Below, piece after piece: positions 34,851 to 44,148 of a stretch of DNA of 64,000 nt. The stretch spans positions 372,001 through 436,000 of the forward strand of contig CAVOFR010000005.1 in NCBI GenBank assembly GCA_963695075.1, in the 5' to 3' direction. A program made the translations under genes and the position numbers. The DNA is from CAWCAL01 sp963695075 (GTDB lineage Bacteria; Actinomycetota; Acidimicrobiia; Acidimicrobiales; CAWCAL01). The notes beneath the pieces are model-generated. The model was not told the DNA's origin. It did not search any database and was given only the letters and a program-made list of their open reading frames with translations. Each line of letters opens with the position of its first letter. The first letter of the stretch is position 1.

Positions 34851-34935
34851 ACTGGTGCGGCATTGTTGAAAGAACCAGGCAACCCGCGCGTCACAGCGTG
34901 CGGACACCAGCGATTTGAGACATCCCGGGGGAACC

Positions 34936-36555
34936 GTGAAAACGATCCGACGCAAGGGCATTGCGGGCTTTGCAGCCCTCTCCATCCTAGGGGCCGTACT
35001 GGTCACCGGCGCGGCATCACCCGCCGGCGGTACGACCTACAACGGCAACTGCAGCGGTGCCGACGGGCCGACCAAGAGTCTGCTCGCCGTGCTCGGCGGA
35101 TCGCTGACGCTTCCGATCGAGGTCACCGGCAAGGTGCCCGACAGCGTCGCGCCCGACGACGGCAAGTTCCCGGTCGGTTTCTCGTGGACCCTGAGCGTCG
35201 ATGGCAACTCTCCCGACTTCGACGCCCTGTGGGGCGTCGTCGGCGCCAACCAGATCGCCGCCTCGGTCAGTGACATCGTGCTGCCGGTCCTGGTGTCCGG
35301 TGACGGCACCACCGCCACCAACGTGACCGGCAAGCCGGCCGACCGGAACATGACCTTGAAGAAGGGTCAGTCGGTCGACATCACCGAGGGACCGTTCAAG
35401 GCCGACATCCCGATCACCGGTGCTGCCGGCACGCAGATCGTCTTCACCGTCGGCAATCCGACTCTGAAGCTCGGGGTCAACGTCCCGTCGCTCGGGGGAG
35501 CGATCACCCTGTCCCTCGTCTGTGACATCGGCCGCAAGTACGCCACGACCACCGTGGTGGTCGAGGGCGCTCCGACCATCAAGTCCGTCGAGGAGCAGGT
35601 CGACAAGGGCGGCACCGTGACCGTCGACGTCAATGACCTGATCACCGAAGGCGACAGCCCGCTCATCCCCGACTCGCTCGAGATCTCGACGCCACCCGAG
35701 CAAGGCACGGCCTCGCTCAGCGGCGACGGCATCCTGACCTACGACGCACCCGACGCCGACACCGAGGTGTCGATCGGACTGCGGGTCTGTGGTGAGGAGA
35801 TCGAACTGGTCCCGGCCAACCCCGGAACCGACGAGGTGCAGGAGCTCGTCTACGACGACGAGTACAACGCCGGCAAGAAGCCGGTGACCCTGACCTTCAT
35901 CGTCAACGAGACCGAGACCGAGACCATCCTCCTGGTCGAACCGGGCGGCATTCCCATCTTCCAGCCGCCCCGGCCGCAGACGGCCGCCGAGCTCCAGGCG
36001 TCGCTCGAGACCGCTCCGGGGGTTTCCGCCGGCGACGTCGTCGTGACCGGTGGGCCCGACGAGGCTGATCGTCTGGGCACCCAGTCCAACCCGTACACCA
36101 TCACCTACTCGGGCAACCTGGCCAAGGCCGACATCACCGACCTCGCCGTCGGTGAGTTCTCGGGCTGGCCGCCGCGAGAATGGCTCGACGCCATCATCGA
36201 GTTCGCCAGCGGCCTCGGCGGCGGTGGCGACGGTGGTGACGGTGGTGACGGTGGTGACGGTGGCACCGGCAACCCGCTGCTCGACGGCTTCCTCGAGAAC
36301 CTGGACGTCAACGCCATCATCGAGGGCCTGACCAACCTGTTCCCGAAGCAGCCGACGGCCAGCACCGTGACCCAGGGTGAAGCTGCGGCCGAGGCCGAGA
36401 TGAGCGGCATCCTCTGCGGTGCGGGCACCGTCTCGGTCATCGTCGGTACGGGTACCCCGGTCGACGAGCCCGACGAGCCGCCGGTCGTGGTGCTCCCCAA
36501 GACGCAGGCTCCGGCTGCCACCGCCGTCTCGGCGCAACCCACGTTCACCGGCTGA
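34936..36555 (+). CDS. Large secreted protein with Ig-like region and Gly-Asp linker
   Basis: A 539-residue exported protein of unknown function. The signal peptide is KTIRRKGIAGFAALSILGAV ending near LVTGAASPA, with cleavage before about residue 30. A beta-rich region follows. At about 215-280 lies an Ig/cadherin-like segment (VTVDVNDLITEGDSPLIPDS, then PPEQGTASLSGDGILTYDAP) of the type found in bacterial adhesins. A GGGGDGGDGGDGG linker near residues 431-443 precedes a C-terminal domain that ends LPKTQAPAA. That resembles a sortase signal but lacks the hydrophobic segment and the glycine, so it is probably not one. The GTG start is preceded by GGGGGAA. A strong terminator at 36581 ends the unit. 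Confidence 0.82.
   Translation: MKTIRRKGIAGFAALSILGAVLVTGAASPAGGTTYNGNCSGADGPTKSLLAVLGGSLTLPIEVTGKVPDSVAPDDGKFPVGFSWTLSVDGNSPDFDALWGVVGANQIAASVSDIVLPVLVSGDGTTATNVTGKPADRNMTLKKGQSVDITEGPFKADIPITGAAGTQIVFTVGNPTLKLGVNVPSLGGAITLSLVCDIGRKYATTTVVVEGAPTIKSVEEQVDKGGTVTVDVNDLITEGDSPLIPDSLEISTPPEQGTASLSGDGILTYDAPDADTEVSIGLRVCGEEIELVPANPGTDEVQELVYDDEYNAGKKPVTLTFIVNETETETILLVEPGGIPIFQPPRPQTAAELQASLETAPGVSAGDVVVTGGPDEADRLGTQSNPYTITYSGNLAKADITDLAVGEFSGWPPREWLDAIIEFASGLGGGGDGGDGGDGGDGGTGNPLLDGFLENLDVNAIIEGLTNLFPKQPTASTVTQGEAAAEAEMSGILCGAGTVSVIVGTGTPVDEPDEPPVVVLPKTQAPAATAVSAQPTFTG
36223..36267 (+). repeat. 9-base in-frame tandem repeat inside the secreted-protein gene
   Basis: Five near-identical units of GGTGGTGAC (36223-36267, the first and last with variant bases) encode the Gly-Gly-Asp linker of the secreted protein. 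In-frame repeats of this type can expand or contract without destroying the reading frame. Confidence 0.92.
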
Positions 36556-36580
36556 GCGCCGCGGACCGATGATCTGACAG

Positions 36581-36604
36581 AGCCGGGGCCTTCGGGCCCC
36601 GGCT
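36581..36604 (+). terminator. Intrinsic terminator with UUCG tetraloop
   Basis: AGCCGGGGCC-TTCG-GGCCCCGGCT forms a perfect ten-base-pair GC-rich stem with an extra-stable TTCG loop, 26 bases after the stop of the secreted-protein gene. GTGTTCCTT follows, only weakly T-rich. It is the clearest terminator in the window. Confidence 0.85.
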
Positions 36605-36706
36605 GTGTTCCTTGGCGCAGGGATAATCCCCTGCGCCGGCTTCGCTATCCGTCTCTCGTCTGGGGTGCTGCTTCGCAGCTTCCGGTCTGGTGCTAGCGTC
36701 GAACGC

Positions 36707-38767
36707 ATGTTCGATTCCACTGATCCCCCTTCCTGGTGGACCGACCTCAATCCCGAACAGCAGCAGGCCGTAGCCCACGAAGGACCCGCGCTGGCAATCG
36801 TCGCCGGAGCCGGCACCGGCAAGACGGGCACGCTGGCCGCGCGGGTCGGTCGGCTGCTCGACGACGGAGCGACTCCCGAGCGGATCCTGCTGTTGACCTT
36901 CACCAGGCGGGCGGCGGCCGAGATGATCGGTCGGGCCGGCGCCATCGGAGGGAGGGCAGCGGCATCGCAGGTCGTGGGGGGCACCTTCCATGCGGTGGCC
37001 AACCGGACACTGCGCCACCATGCCGCCGCGGCCGATCTCGACCCGTCGTTCACCGTCCTGGATCCGGCCGACGCCACCGGGCTCTTCGCGCTCGTCCGCG
37101 ACGAGGCGGGTGTCGCCGGGCGCGGCCGCCGATTCCCCCGAGCGGAGACGGTGGCGGCCATCTGGTCGCGAATGGTCAACAGCCAGTCCCGACTGGCCGA
37201 GGTCCTCGAAGAGGCGTTCCCGTGGTGTCTTGACCACCGCGAGGCCCTGGCCGAGATCTTCGCCGCCTACGTGACCCGCAAGCGCCGCCACCGAGTGCTC
37301 GACTTCGACGATCTGCTCCTGCACTGGCGGGCCCTCCTGGCTTCGCCCCGGATCGGTGAGCGGGTGGCCGCTGAGTTCGACCACGTCCTGGTCGACGAGT
37401 ATCAGGACACGAACGCGATCCAAGCCGACATCGTGCTCGCCCATCGCGAGGCGGGGGCGCAGATCACGGTGGTCGGTGACGACGCGCAGGCGATATACGG
37501 GTTCCGGGCGGCGTCGGTGGCCAACCTGTGGGAGCTCCGCGACCGATCCGACGCATCGGTGGTCACCCTCGAGCAGAACTACCGCTCGACCCAGCCGATC
37601 CTCGACGTCGCCAACGCGGTCATCGCTCGCTCGCCGGAGCTCACGCCCAAGGTGCTCCACGCGACCCGGCCGGGCATCGGCCGGCCCGAGCTGAGGATCT
37701 GCACCGACGAGGCGGCCCAGTCGGCGGTGGTGTGCGAACGCGTGCTCGAACTGCGCGAGCAGGGCGTCGAGCTGCGCGATCAGGCGGTGCTGTTCCGCAC
37801 CGGCCACCACAGCGACCACCTGGAGCTCGAGTTGGCCCGCCGGGACATCCCGTTCGTGAAGTTCGGCGGGCTGGCGTTCCTCGAAGCGGCGCACATCAAG
37901 GACCTGATGGCGCTCCTCAGGGTGCTCGACAATCCCCACGACGCGCTGGCGTGGCATCGCGTGTTGCGGATGTGTGAGGGGGTAGGGCCGGCGTCCACCG
38001 CCCGGATGTCGGATGCGATGGGCGTGGCGCAGGAGAATCCCGGTCGAACGGAGGGCGATCCGCTGGCCGCACTGCTCGGCGGAACTGTCGCATTCCCGTC
38101 GCGGGCGAGCGACGACGGGGCCCGACTCGTGGCCGCGCTGGCCGCGGCCGCGGGCCCGGGTGATGATCAACCGCCGCCCGCCGAGCAGATCGAGCGGCTG
38201 GCCGTATTCTGTGGGCCGGTGTTCCGGCGTAGCTACGACCATCCCGAGGCGCGGCTGGGCGATCTGAGCCAGATGGCTTCGGTGGCCCGACGATTCTCCA
38301 CGCGGGGGCGGTTGCTGTCCGAGCTGGTGCTCGATCCTCCGGCGCGCACCGGGGACCTGGCCCGAGAGCCGGCTCTCGACGACGATTACCTCATCCTCTC
38401 CACCATCCACTCGGCGAAGGGAGGGGAGTGGAGGTCGGTGCATCTCATCCACGCCGCCGACGGCAACATCCCGTCGGACATGGCGCTCCGCGACGCCGAT
38501 GGGCTCGAGGAGGAGCGCCGGCTCCTCTACGTGGCGCTCACGCGGGCCAAGGAGCACCTCTCGATCACGGCGCCGCTCCGGTTCCATCATCGACCCGAGG
38601 GTGACGCCCACAACCTGGCACCGCTGAGTCGATTCCTCGACGAGTGTCGGGATCTCTTCGACGAGCCGACCGAGTCCGCGCCGGCCGATGGTGACGGTTC
38701 GGTAATCCTCGATCGGGTCGGCCTGGCCGACGAGGTCGACGCCGCGGTCCACGCCCTCTTCGCCTGA
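36707..38767 (+). CDS. UvrD/Rep-family ATP-dependent DNA helicase
   Basis: A 686-residue superfamily-1A helicase that unwinds DNA 3' to 5'. Motifs in order are motif Q in LNPEQQQAV, Walker A GAGTGKTG (about 32-39), Walker B VDEYQDTNAIQ, GDDAQAIYGFRAA (motif III), EQNYRST (motif IV), STIHSAKGGEW (motif V) and LLYVALTRAKEHL (motif VI). The ATG at 36707 sits 21 residues before the first helicase motif; the frame opens earlier but only across the terminator region. The length is close to Rep and to mycobacterial UvrD proteins, but there is no C-terminal HRDC domain. A second family member occurs at 53798. Confidence 0.93.
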   Translation: MFDSTDPPSWWTDLNPEQQQAVAHEGPALAIVAGAGTGKTGTLAARVGRLLDDGATPERILLLTFTRRAAAEMIGRAGAIGGRAAASQVVGGTFHAVANRTLRHHAAAADLDPSFTVLDPADATGLFALVRDEAGVAGRGRRFPRAETVAAIWSRMVNSQSRLAEVLEEAFPWCLDHREALAEIFAAYVTRKRRHRVLDFDDLLLHWRALLASPRIGERVAAEFDHVLVDEYQDTNAIQADIVLAHREAGAQITVVGDDAQAIYGFRAASVANLWELRDRSDASVVTLEQNYRSTQPILDVANAVIARSPELTPKVLHATRPGIGRPELRICTDEAAQSAVVCERVLELREQGVELRDQAVLFRTGHHSDHLELELARRDIPFVKFGGLAFLEAAHIKDLMALLRVLDNPHDALAWHRVLRMCEGVGPASTARMSDAMGVAQENPGRTEGDPLAALLGGTVAFPSRASDDGARLVAALAAAAGPGDDQPPPAEQIERLAVFCGPVFRRSYDHPEARLGDLSQMASVARRFSTRGRLLSELVLDPPARTGDLAREPALDDDYLILSTIHSAKGGEWRSVHLIHAADGNIPSDMALRDADGLEEERRLLYVALTRAKEHLSITAPLRFHHRPEGDAHNLAPLSRFLDECRDLFDEPTESAPADGDGSVILDRVGLADEVDAAVHALFA

Positions 38768-39034
38768 CCCCTCCCCGAAGCCGAAATCTGGTCCGCCACC
38801 GTCGGCCAGCGACGGTCGGGCCGCCCTGGTTCCGCTGTTCCGGCTCGGGCGTGAAGCTCCGTCAAGCGTCGCTCGCAATATGTCGATGTACTTCCCGTGA
38901 CCGCCCACGTCCGAATCCGAGAGCGACCGGGCCCGGCCGCGCCCGCCGCGGTCGATCTGTCGGTTTCGCGGCCGGCGTCGTATGGTGGATCGGGTGCGGG
39001 AGGCGGCGGTTTTCGAGGTCGGGACCACGGTCGC

Positions 39035-40471
39035 GTGAGGCGGCGACATCTGGGAGCGCTGGTGTTCCTGGCTCTCGTCGCGACGGCGTGGCCTCGGGCC
39101 AGCGCCGCCGAGGAAGCGAGTGGTGAGCCTCTCTTCCGAGCGCTCGATGAGGCGACGCGGAGGGTCGAGCAGTCCGAGCTCGTGGCGATCGCCGCCCTCG
39201 CCGAGGTCACCGCTCTCGACCTCCGGGTGGCGGAGCTCGCTGGACGGGTCGAGCAGGCCCGAGCGGCCACGACCGCTGCCGCAGCAGCCCGCGACGCCGC
39301 TGAAGTCAGAGCCGACGAGCGCGCCGACGACCACGAGCACACCGTGCAGCAGGAACAGCGGTTACTGGTCGAGGCCTACGTGAACGGCCGCCTCCCCGGG
39401 GGCGGACTCGACGCTCTCGACTACGACCTCGACGATGCCAACGCCCTCGCCATGGCGGGAACCGTCGGTGATCGCTTCTTCTCGAACGAGCAGCAGGCGG
39501 CGCTCAGGCTCGAGGCTGCCCGAGCAGCACTCGCCGGTCGCACCACCGCACTCCACGACGCCCGGGTCGCCCAGGAGGCGGCCGAGGGGGCTTGGTACGC
39601 GACGGCCACCGCGGCGGCCGAGGCGCGCCACCAGCTCCAGAAGGCCGAGGCGGATCTGCGCTCGGCTCGGGAAGAAGTCGACGAGGCCGAGCTCGCCATC
39701 GACCGGTATGCCGCCGAGCTGGAAGCTCAGGTGCGCCGTGAGCTCGCCGCCCAGTTCGCACCCCCGCCAGAAGAGCCCCGCTACGGCCGCCCGGCCGGCC
39801 CCCGGCCGATCCTGTTCAACGGGCCGATCGGGCCGCACGGGATCCCGGCGGTGATGCTCTCGGCATACGAGTCGGCGGCGGAGTCGCTGGCTCGATCCAA
39901 CCCGGGATGCGACGCACGCTGGTGGGCGCTCGCCGCCATCGGCGCGGTCGAATCCGCTCACGGGGCGATCTTCGGATCGGCCATCGACGAGACCGGCCGA
40001 CTGGTCGACCCGGTCGTGGGTATCGCTCTGACCGGTCGGGCGGGCACCGCCGCTATCCCGGACACCGACGACGGCCTCTACGACGGCGACCGGGTGTGGG
40101 ATCGTGCGGTGGGCCCGATGCAGTTCATCCCGTCCACGTGGCGGGCGGCGGGACTCGACGGCAACGGCGATGGTCTGATCGATCCCCAGAACGTCTACGA
40201 CGCCACGTTGTCCGCCGCGGCGTACCTGTGCCGGGGAGCGGCGCCGGGTCGGCTCAGTTCTCCGACGGGACTGGCTGCCGCGGCCTTCTCGTACAACCAC
40301 TCCCGTGCCTACGTGTCCAAGGTGCTGGACTACGCCTACATCTACAGCGATGGGGCCCTCGGAGCGACCCGCCCGCCCGCTCCGGTCCCCACCACCACGT
40401 CCACGACCACCCCGCCACCCCCGACGATCCCGCCGACGACCACAACCGTTGCAGCCGCGACCGAAGATTAG
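39035..40471 (+). CDS. Secreted lytic transglycosylase with N-terminal coiled coil
   Basis: A 478-residue exported peptidoglycan-acting protein. The signal peptide (RRHLGALVFLALVATAW ending near PRASA) decided the GTG start at 39035; a GTG at 38897 would add 46 residues ahead of it. A long Ala/Glu-rich coiled coil spans about 25-245. The transglycosylase domain from about 270 has the Glu in WALAAIGAVESAHG, then GPMQFIPSTWRAAGLDGNGD and SAAAYLCRGA, the pattern of MltB-type enzymes. A Pro/Thr-rich tail of about 30 residues closes the protein. The coiled coil before an SLT domain recalls the envelope hydrolase/activator organisation of division proteins such as RipA, which is inference. Confidence 0.88.
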   Translation: MRRRHLGALVFLALVATAWPRASAAEEASGEPLFRALDEATRRVEQSELVAIAALAEVTALDLRVAELAGRVEQARAATTAAAAARDAAEVRADERADDHEHTVQQEQRLLVEAYVNGRLPGGGLDALDYDLDDANALAMAGTVGDRFFSNEQQAALRLEAARAALAGRTTALHDARVAQEAAEGAWYATATAAAEARHQLQKAEADLRSAREEVDEAELAIDRYAAELEAQVRRELAAQFAPPPEEPRYGRPAGPRPILFNGPIGPHGIPAVMLSAYESAAESLARSNPGCDARWWALAAIGAVESAHGAIFGSAIDETGRLVDPVVGIALTGRAGTAAIPDTDDGLYDGDRVWDRAVGPMQFIPSTWRAAGLDGNGDGLIDPQNVYDATLSAAAYLCRGAAPGRLSSPTGLAAAAFSYNHSRAYVSKVLDYAYIYSDGALGATRPPAPVPTTTSTTTPPPPTIPPTTTTVAAATED

Positions 40472-40480
40472 AATGCCACG

Positions 40481-41716
40481 GTGGATCTGAGGGACATCGA
40501 CCTGCTGGAGGACACCTGGGCCCAGGGTGTCCCTCACACCCAGCTGGCCTACCTCCGCGATCACGCCCCGGTGTTCTGGCACGAGCAGCCGGCCGGGGAC
40601 GGCGACGGGTTCTGGGCCGTGACGAAGTACGACGACGTCAAGGCGGTCAGCCATGACTGGGAGACCTACTCCTCGGAGTTGGGCGGCGTCTTCGTCAAGG
40701 ACGCCACACCCGATGCTCTGGCCACGATCCGCCTGACCATGCTGGCCATGGATCCGCCCAAACACCATCGCTACCGCAAGCTGGTCAACCGGGGGTTCAC
40801 GCCGCGGATGATCCGCCGACTCCACGACGCGGTCGCCGACCGAGCCCGCTCCATCGTGGACGAGATCTGCGAGAAGGGTGAGATCGACTTCGTCGAGGAG
40901 GTCGCGGTCGAGATGCCGGCCCAGGTCATCTGCGACATGATCGGCGTGCCGGCCGAGGATCGGGCCCAGATCGTCGAGTGGACCAACACGATGGTCGGTT
41001 TCGACGACCCGTTCTGGCAGAACTCGCCCGAGGACGGCGAGCTGGCAGCGGCCCAGATCTACGCCTACTGCGACGGTCTCGTCGAGGAGCGCCGGCACCA
41101 TCCCACCGAGGACGTCCTGTCGGTGCTGGTCCACGCCGAGGTCGACGGCGAGCGGCTCACCCGGGAAGAGCTCAACATGTTCTTCGTGATGCTCTGCGTG
41201 GCCGGAAACGAGACCACCCGCAACCTCCTCAGCCACAGCCTCATGGTGCTCGACCGGTTCCGGGATCAGCGCGTCGAGCTCATCGACCATCGGGATGACG
41301 ACGAGCTGTGGCGGAGCGCGACCGAGGAGATGCTCCGCTGGGGCTGCTCCATCGGGAACTTCCGCCGGACGGTCACCCGACCCACCGAGCTCCGGGGCGT
41401 GCCGATCGAGGCCGGGCAGAAGGTCGTCACCTACTACGTGTCGGCCAACTACGACGAGGACGTCTTCGACCGCGCTTCGGCCTTCGACATCCGGCGCGAT
41501 CCCAACGAACACGTCACGTTCGGCGGTGGCGGCGTCCACCACTGCCTCGGAGCCAACCTCGCCCGGCTCGAGATCTCCGAGATGATGCGCGAGTTCGTGT
41601 CGCGCTGTCCCGACTACGAGATGACCGAGACCCCGCTGCGAATGCGGTCGGACTTCATCGTGGGCGTCAATCGCATGCCCATCGCGTTCACGCCGTCGGC
41701 TCGAACACGATCTTGA
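40481..41716 (+). CDS. Cytochrome P450
   Basis: A 411-residue soluble P450 monooxygenase. The heme loop is FGGGGVHHCLGANLAR with Cys355 as the iron ligand. The I-helix oxygen-activation motif is AGNETT, and the K-helix ExxR lies in TEEMLRWG (about 282-289), close to the normal position. LAMDPPKHHRYRKLVNRGFTP is a conserved C-helix segment of the actinobacterial CYP125/CYP142/CYP124-like group, which act on steroids and methyl-branched lipids; the substrate here is not known. Redox partners are not in the window. The 3' end overlaps the convergent dehydrogenase by 29 bases. Confidence 0.93.
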   Translation: MDLRDIDLLEDTWAQGVPHTQLAYLRDHAPVFWHEQPAGDGDGFWAVTKYDDVKAVSHDWETYSSELGGVFVKDATPDALATIRLTMLAMDPPKHHRYRKLVNRGFTPRMIRRLHDAVADRARSIVDEICEKGEIDFVEEVAVEMPAQVICDMIGVPAEDRAQIVEWTNTMVGFDDPFWQNSPEDGELAAAQIYAYCDGLVEERRHHPTEDVLSVLVHAEVDGERLTREELNMFFVMLCVAGNETTRNLLSHSLMVLDRFRDQRVELIDHRDDDELWRSATEEMLRWGCSIGNFRRTVTRPTELRGVPIEAGQKVVTYYVSANYDEDVFDRASAFDIRRDPNEHVTFGGGGVHHCLGANLARLEISEMMREFVSRCPDYEMTETPLRMRSDFIVGVNRMPIAFTPSARTRS

Positions 41717-42857
41717 CGCCGCCACGGCGACCGGCTTCAGCGGCGTGCCGGATCGCTTCTTCGTAGCGGTCGAGCGGATAGCTGGCCGAGACCAGTGCCT
41801 CGAGCGGGAGCGCCTCCGCCAGCTCCATCGCCAGGGCGAAGCTGCTGGCCCGGCGACCGTCGGGCAGGGTCTCGGTGCCGTAGGTGTACGCGCCGACCAG
41901 CTCGGTCTCGCGGTGCCACAGCGGGGTGAGGTCGACGCGGACGGTCCCGGGCATGCCCAACATGACGACCCGGCCCCGGGGCCGGCAGATGCCGAGGGCC
42001 TGCGTCAGCGAGTCACTGGTGCCGACCGCGTCGATCACGACGTCCGCGCCGCCCGACAAGCGGGAGCCGACCATGAACGAGCCCGTGCTCCGGCGGACCG
42101 ACCGGGCCAGCTCGTCGGGCGCCACCACATCGTGGGCCCCGAATCTCCGGGCGAGCTCGCGCTGGTGGGGATACTTGGCCGCCATGATCAGTCGGTCGGC
42201 CGGCGTGAAGTGCATGAGCGCCGCGGCCGTGACCAGGCCCATGGTCCCGGCTCCGATGATGGCCACCGTGCTCCCACCGTCGACGCCGGCTCTCAGCGCC
42301 GCGTGCACGCCCCCGGCCGCCGGTTCGAGCATCACGGCGGCGGCGTCGGACAGGCTGTCGGGCACGACGTGCATCTGGCTCGGATGGGCGACCATCTCGG
42401 TCGCCCATCCTCCGCCTGCGTCGGTGCAGTAGCCGGTCTGGATGCCAGGCTTCAGATCACCGGCCACCAGGTGACGAATGTCGACCCCGTCGCCCGGGGC
42501 GGCTCCTTCGAAGGGCGGAGTGAAACCGCGGGCCTCGTGGCCGAGCACCGGCTCGACCGCGATGCGCGTGCCGTCGCCGTCCTCGGCCAGCACCTCGTGA
42601 CCCGGGATGAACGGGAAGGACACCAGGTCCTCGAAGTAGGGCGAAGCGTGCCCGTCGACCGTCGACAGGTCGCTGCCGCAGATGCCCGAGAGACGAGGGG
42701 TGAGACGCACCCACTCGGCGGTGGGCAGCTCGGGCGGGTCGGCGTGGTTCACGAGCCGCAGCGGTCCGCGGGTGGCGCCGGCGCCCGGCCGGAGCCGGGA
42801 GGCGAGGTTGGCTGCGGCGTAGCGGGCTTCCGACCGGCGGAACTGGAGAGCCTTCAC
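41688..42857 (-). CDS. Zinc-dependent MDR-family alcohol dehydrogenase lacking the structural zinc cysteines
   Basis: A 389-residue medium-chain dehydrogenase. The catalytic zinc ligands are visible: Cys in SGICGSD, His in FIPGHEVLAEDG and a Glu in MLEPAAGG. The Rossmann loop is IGAGTMGLVTA with an NAD(P) site downstream. The lobe that normally holds four cysteines for structural zinc is replaced by EPVLGHEARGFTPPFEG, without any of them. The GTG at 42857 is the likely start; the frame reads further upstream as a shadow. It converges on the P450 gene with a 29-base overlap of coding ends, and faces the YcaQ-like gene divergently. Confidence 0.88.
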   Translation of the reverse strand: MKALQFRRSEARYAAANLASRLRPGAGATRGPLRLVNHADPPELPTAEWVRLTPRLSGICGSDLSTVDGHASPYFEDLVSFPFIPGHEVLAEDGDGTRIAVEPVLGHEARGFTPPFEGAAPGDGVDIRHLVAGDLKPGIQTGYCTDAGGGWATEMVAHPSQMHVVPDSLSDAAAVMLEPAAGGVHAALRAGVDGGSTVAIIGAGTMGLVTAAALMHFTPADRLIMAAKYPHQRELARRFGAHDVVAPDELARSVRRSTGSFMVGSRLSGGADVVIDAVGTSDSLTQALGICRPRGRVVMLGMPGTVRVDLTPLWHRETELVGAYTYGTETLPDGRRASSFALAMELAEALPLEALVSASYPLDRYEEAIRHAAEAGRRGGVKIVFEPTA

Positions 42858-42926
42858 GGACCGGGAGCGTACTCTCTGAGCGGCATGGAGCTCAGGAGCA
42901 GGCTCCCTGATGCCAGACTTGGCCGG

Positions 42927-44138
42927 ATGTCCCTCACCGCCCGTCGCGTCTCCATCACCGCGGCGCGACGCATCGTCCTGGGCGCCCAGGGGTTCGCCGA
43001 TCCCCGGCCGAGCGGGAGGGTCGATCGGCGTCACCTGCGTCGGGTCATGGGTCGACTCGGTCTGCTCCAGCTCGACTCGGTCCCCGTGGTCATCCGTACG
43101 CAGTACCTACCCCCCTTCTCGCGCCTCGGGGTCTATGCACCGGAACTGCTCGACCGGATGGCCTACCGCGACGGTGAGTGGTTCGAGACCTGGGCCCACG
43201 AAGCGAGCCTGGTCCCCGTCGAGCTCGAACCGTTGGTGCGGTGGGAGAAGCACGAGGCCGCCGAGAAGGGCCACCGCCATCTGCACCGGCTGATCGACCA
43301 CCCGGAGCCCTACATCGAGTCGGTCTACCGGCAGATCGCCGACCGAGGGCCGCTCACGGCGGCAGAGCTGGAGGATCCACGACCGCGGTCGGGCGAATGG
43401 TGGGACGCACGTTCGGTGGGCGCGGTGACCCTGGACTGGCTCTTCTTCTCGGGACGGGTCGGCATCCGCCGCCACGGCAACTTCCAGAAGCGCTATGACC
43501 TCATCGACCGGATCGTTCCGCCCGAGATCCTGCGCCGCCCGACGCCACCGGTCGAGGTAGCCCATCGTGAGCTGTTGGCGCTGGCCGCCCGGTCCCTCGG
43601 GGTGGGAACGGCGTCCGACCTCGCCGACTACTGGCGGATCCCGATCGGCCGGGTCCGCCCCCGTCTCGACGAACTGGTCGAGGACGGTCGTCTCGTTCCG
43701 GCCGTCGTCGCCGGGTGGGACAAGCCGGCGTACCTCGATCCGGCTGCCCGCCGCCCCCGGGCATTCAAGCGGGCAGCGCTGTTGTCACCGTTCGATCCGT
43801 TGGTGTGGCACCGGGAGCGGGCGAGCCGCCTGTTCGGTTTCGACTACCGGATCGAGATCTACGTTCCGGCGGCCGAGCGGAGGTTCGGGTACTACGTGCT
43901 GCCGTTCCTGCTGGACAACGACCTGGTGGGTCGGGTCGATCTGAAGACCGACCGGAAGGCGGGTCTGCTCCGGGTCCGAGGAGCATTCGGCGAACCCGGT
44001 GTCGAACCCGGCGAAGTGGCCGAAGCCATGGCGCGGGAGCTCGAGAGTCTGGCCGGGCTCGTCGGCGTCTCCGCCGTCGCGGTCGACGAGGAAGCGCCCG
44101 GTGACCTCATCGGCGAACTGCGCCTCCGGGCGCCCTGA
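42927..44138 (+). CDS. YcaQ/AlkX-like winged-helix DNA glycosylase family protein
   Basis: A 403-residue HTH_42/YcaQ-family protein. Characterised relatives unhook interstrand crosslinks or remove alkylated bases. N-terminal family features are RVSITAARRIVLGAQGF, then LGLLQLDSVPVVIRTQYLP, in which the QLD residues match the catalytic Q-x-D motif of crosslink glycosylases. The domain GRVGIRRHGNFQKRYDLIDR and the C-terminal LFGFDYRIEIYVP, with GYYVLPFLL, complete the family pattern. I chose the ATG at 42927 because the family begins close to there; an in-frame ATG at 42885 would add 14 residues. Confidence 0.88.
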   Translation: MSLTARRVSITAARRIVLGAQGFADPRPSGRVDRRHLRRVMGRLGLLQLDSVPVVIRTQYLPPFSRLGVYAPELLDRMAYRDGEWFETWAHEASLVPVELEPLVRWEKHEAAEKGHRHLHRLIDHPEPYIESVYRQIADRGPLTAAELEDPRPRSGEWWDARSVGAVTLDWLFFSGRVGIRRHGNFQKRYDLIDRIVPPEILRRPTPPVEVAHRELLALAARSLGVGTASDLADYWRIPIGRVRPRLDELVEDGRLVPAVVAGWDKPAYLDPAARRPRAFKRAALLSPFDPLVWHRERASRLFGFDYRIEIYVPAAERRFGYYVLPFLLDNDLVGRVDLKTDRKAGLLRVRGAFGEPGVEPGEVAEAMARELESLAGLVGVSAVAVDEEAPGDLIGELRLRAP

Positions 44139-44148
44139 ATGGGGGGGA

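Noticed and set aside
36486..36555. LPXTG-type cell-wall anchor
   Set aside because: LPKTQ lacks the Gly and is not followed by a hydrophobic helix and basic tail.
35017..37179. 720-codon open frame on the minus strand
   Set aside because: Antisense to the secreted protein and helicase genes; it crosses the strong terminator at 36581 and shows no motifs.
38768..39034. Gene or RNA in the 267-base gap after the helicase
   Set aside because: Only an upstream extension of the transglycosylase frame is open here, and it lies before the signal peptide. No tRNA-like fold or hairpin stands out.
36545..39340. 931-codon open frame on the minus strand
   Set aside because: It is antisense to the helicase at 36707 and to parts of its neighbours. 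The encoded sequence is rich in Arg, His, Gly and Glu without motifs, the pattern of high-GC antisense frames.
39362..41725. 787-codon open frame on the minus strand
   Set aside because: Antisense to the transglycosylase and P450 genes, which carry clear catalytic motifs; no domain is recognisable in the minus frame.
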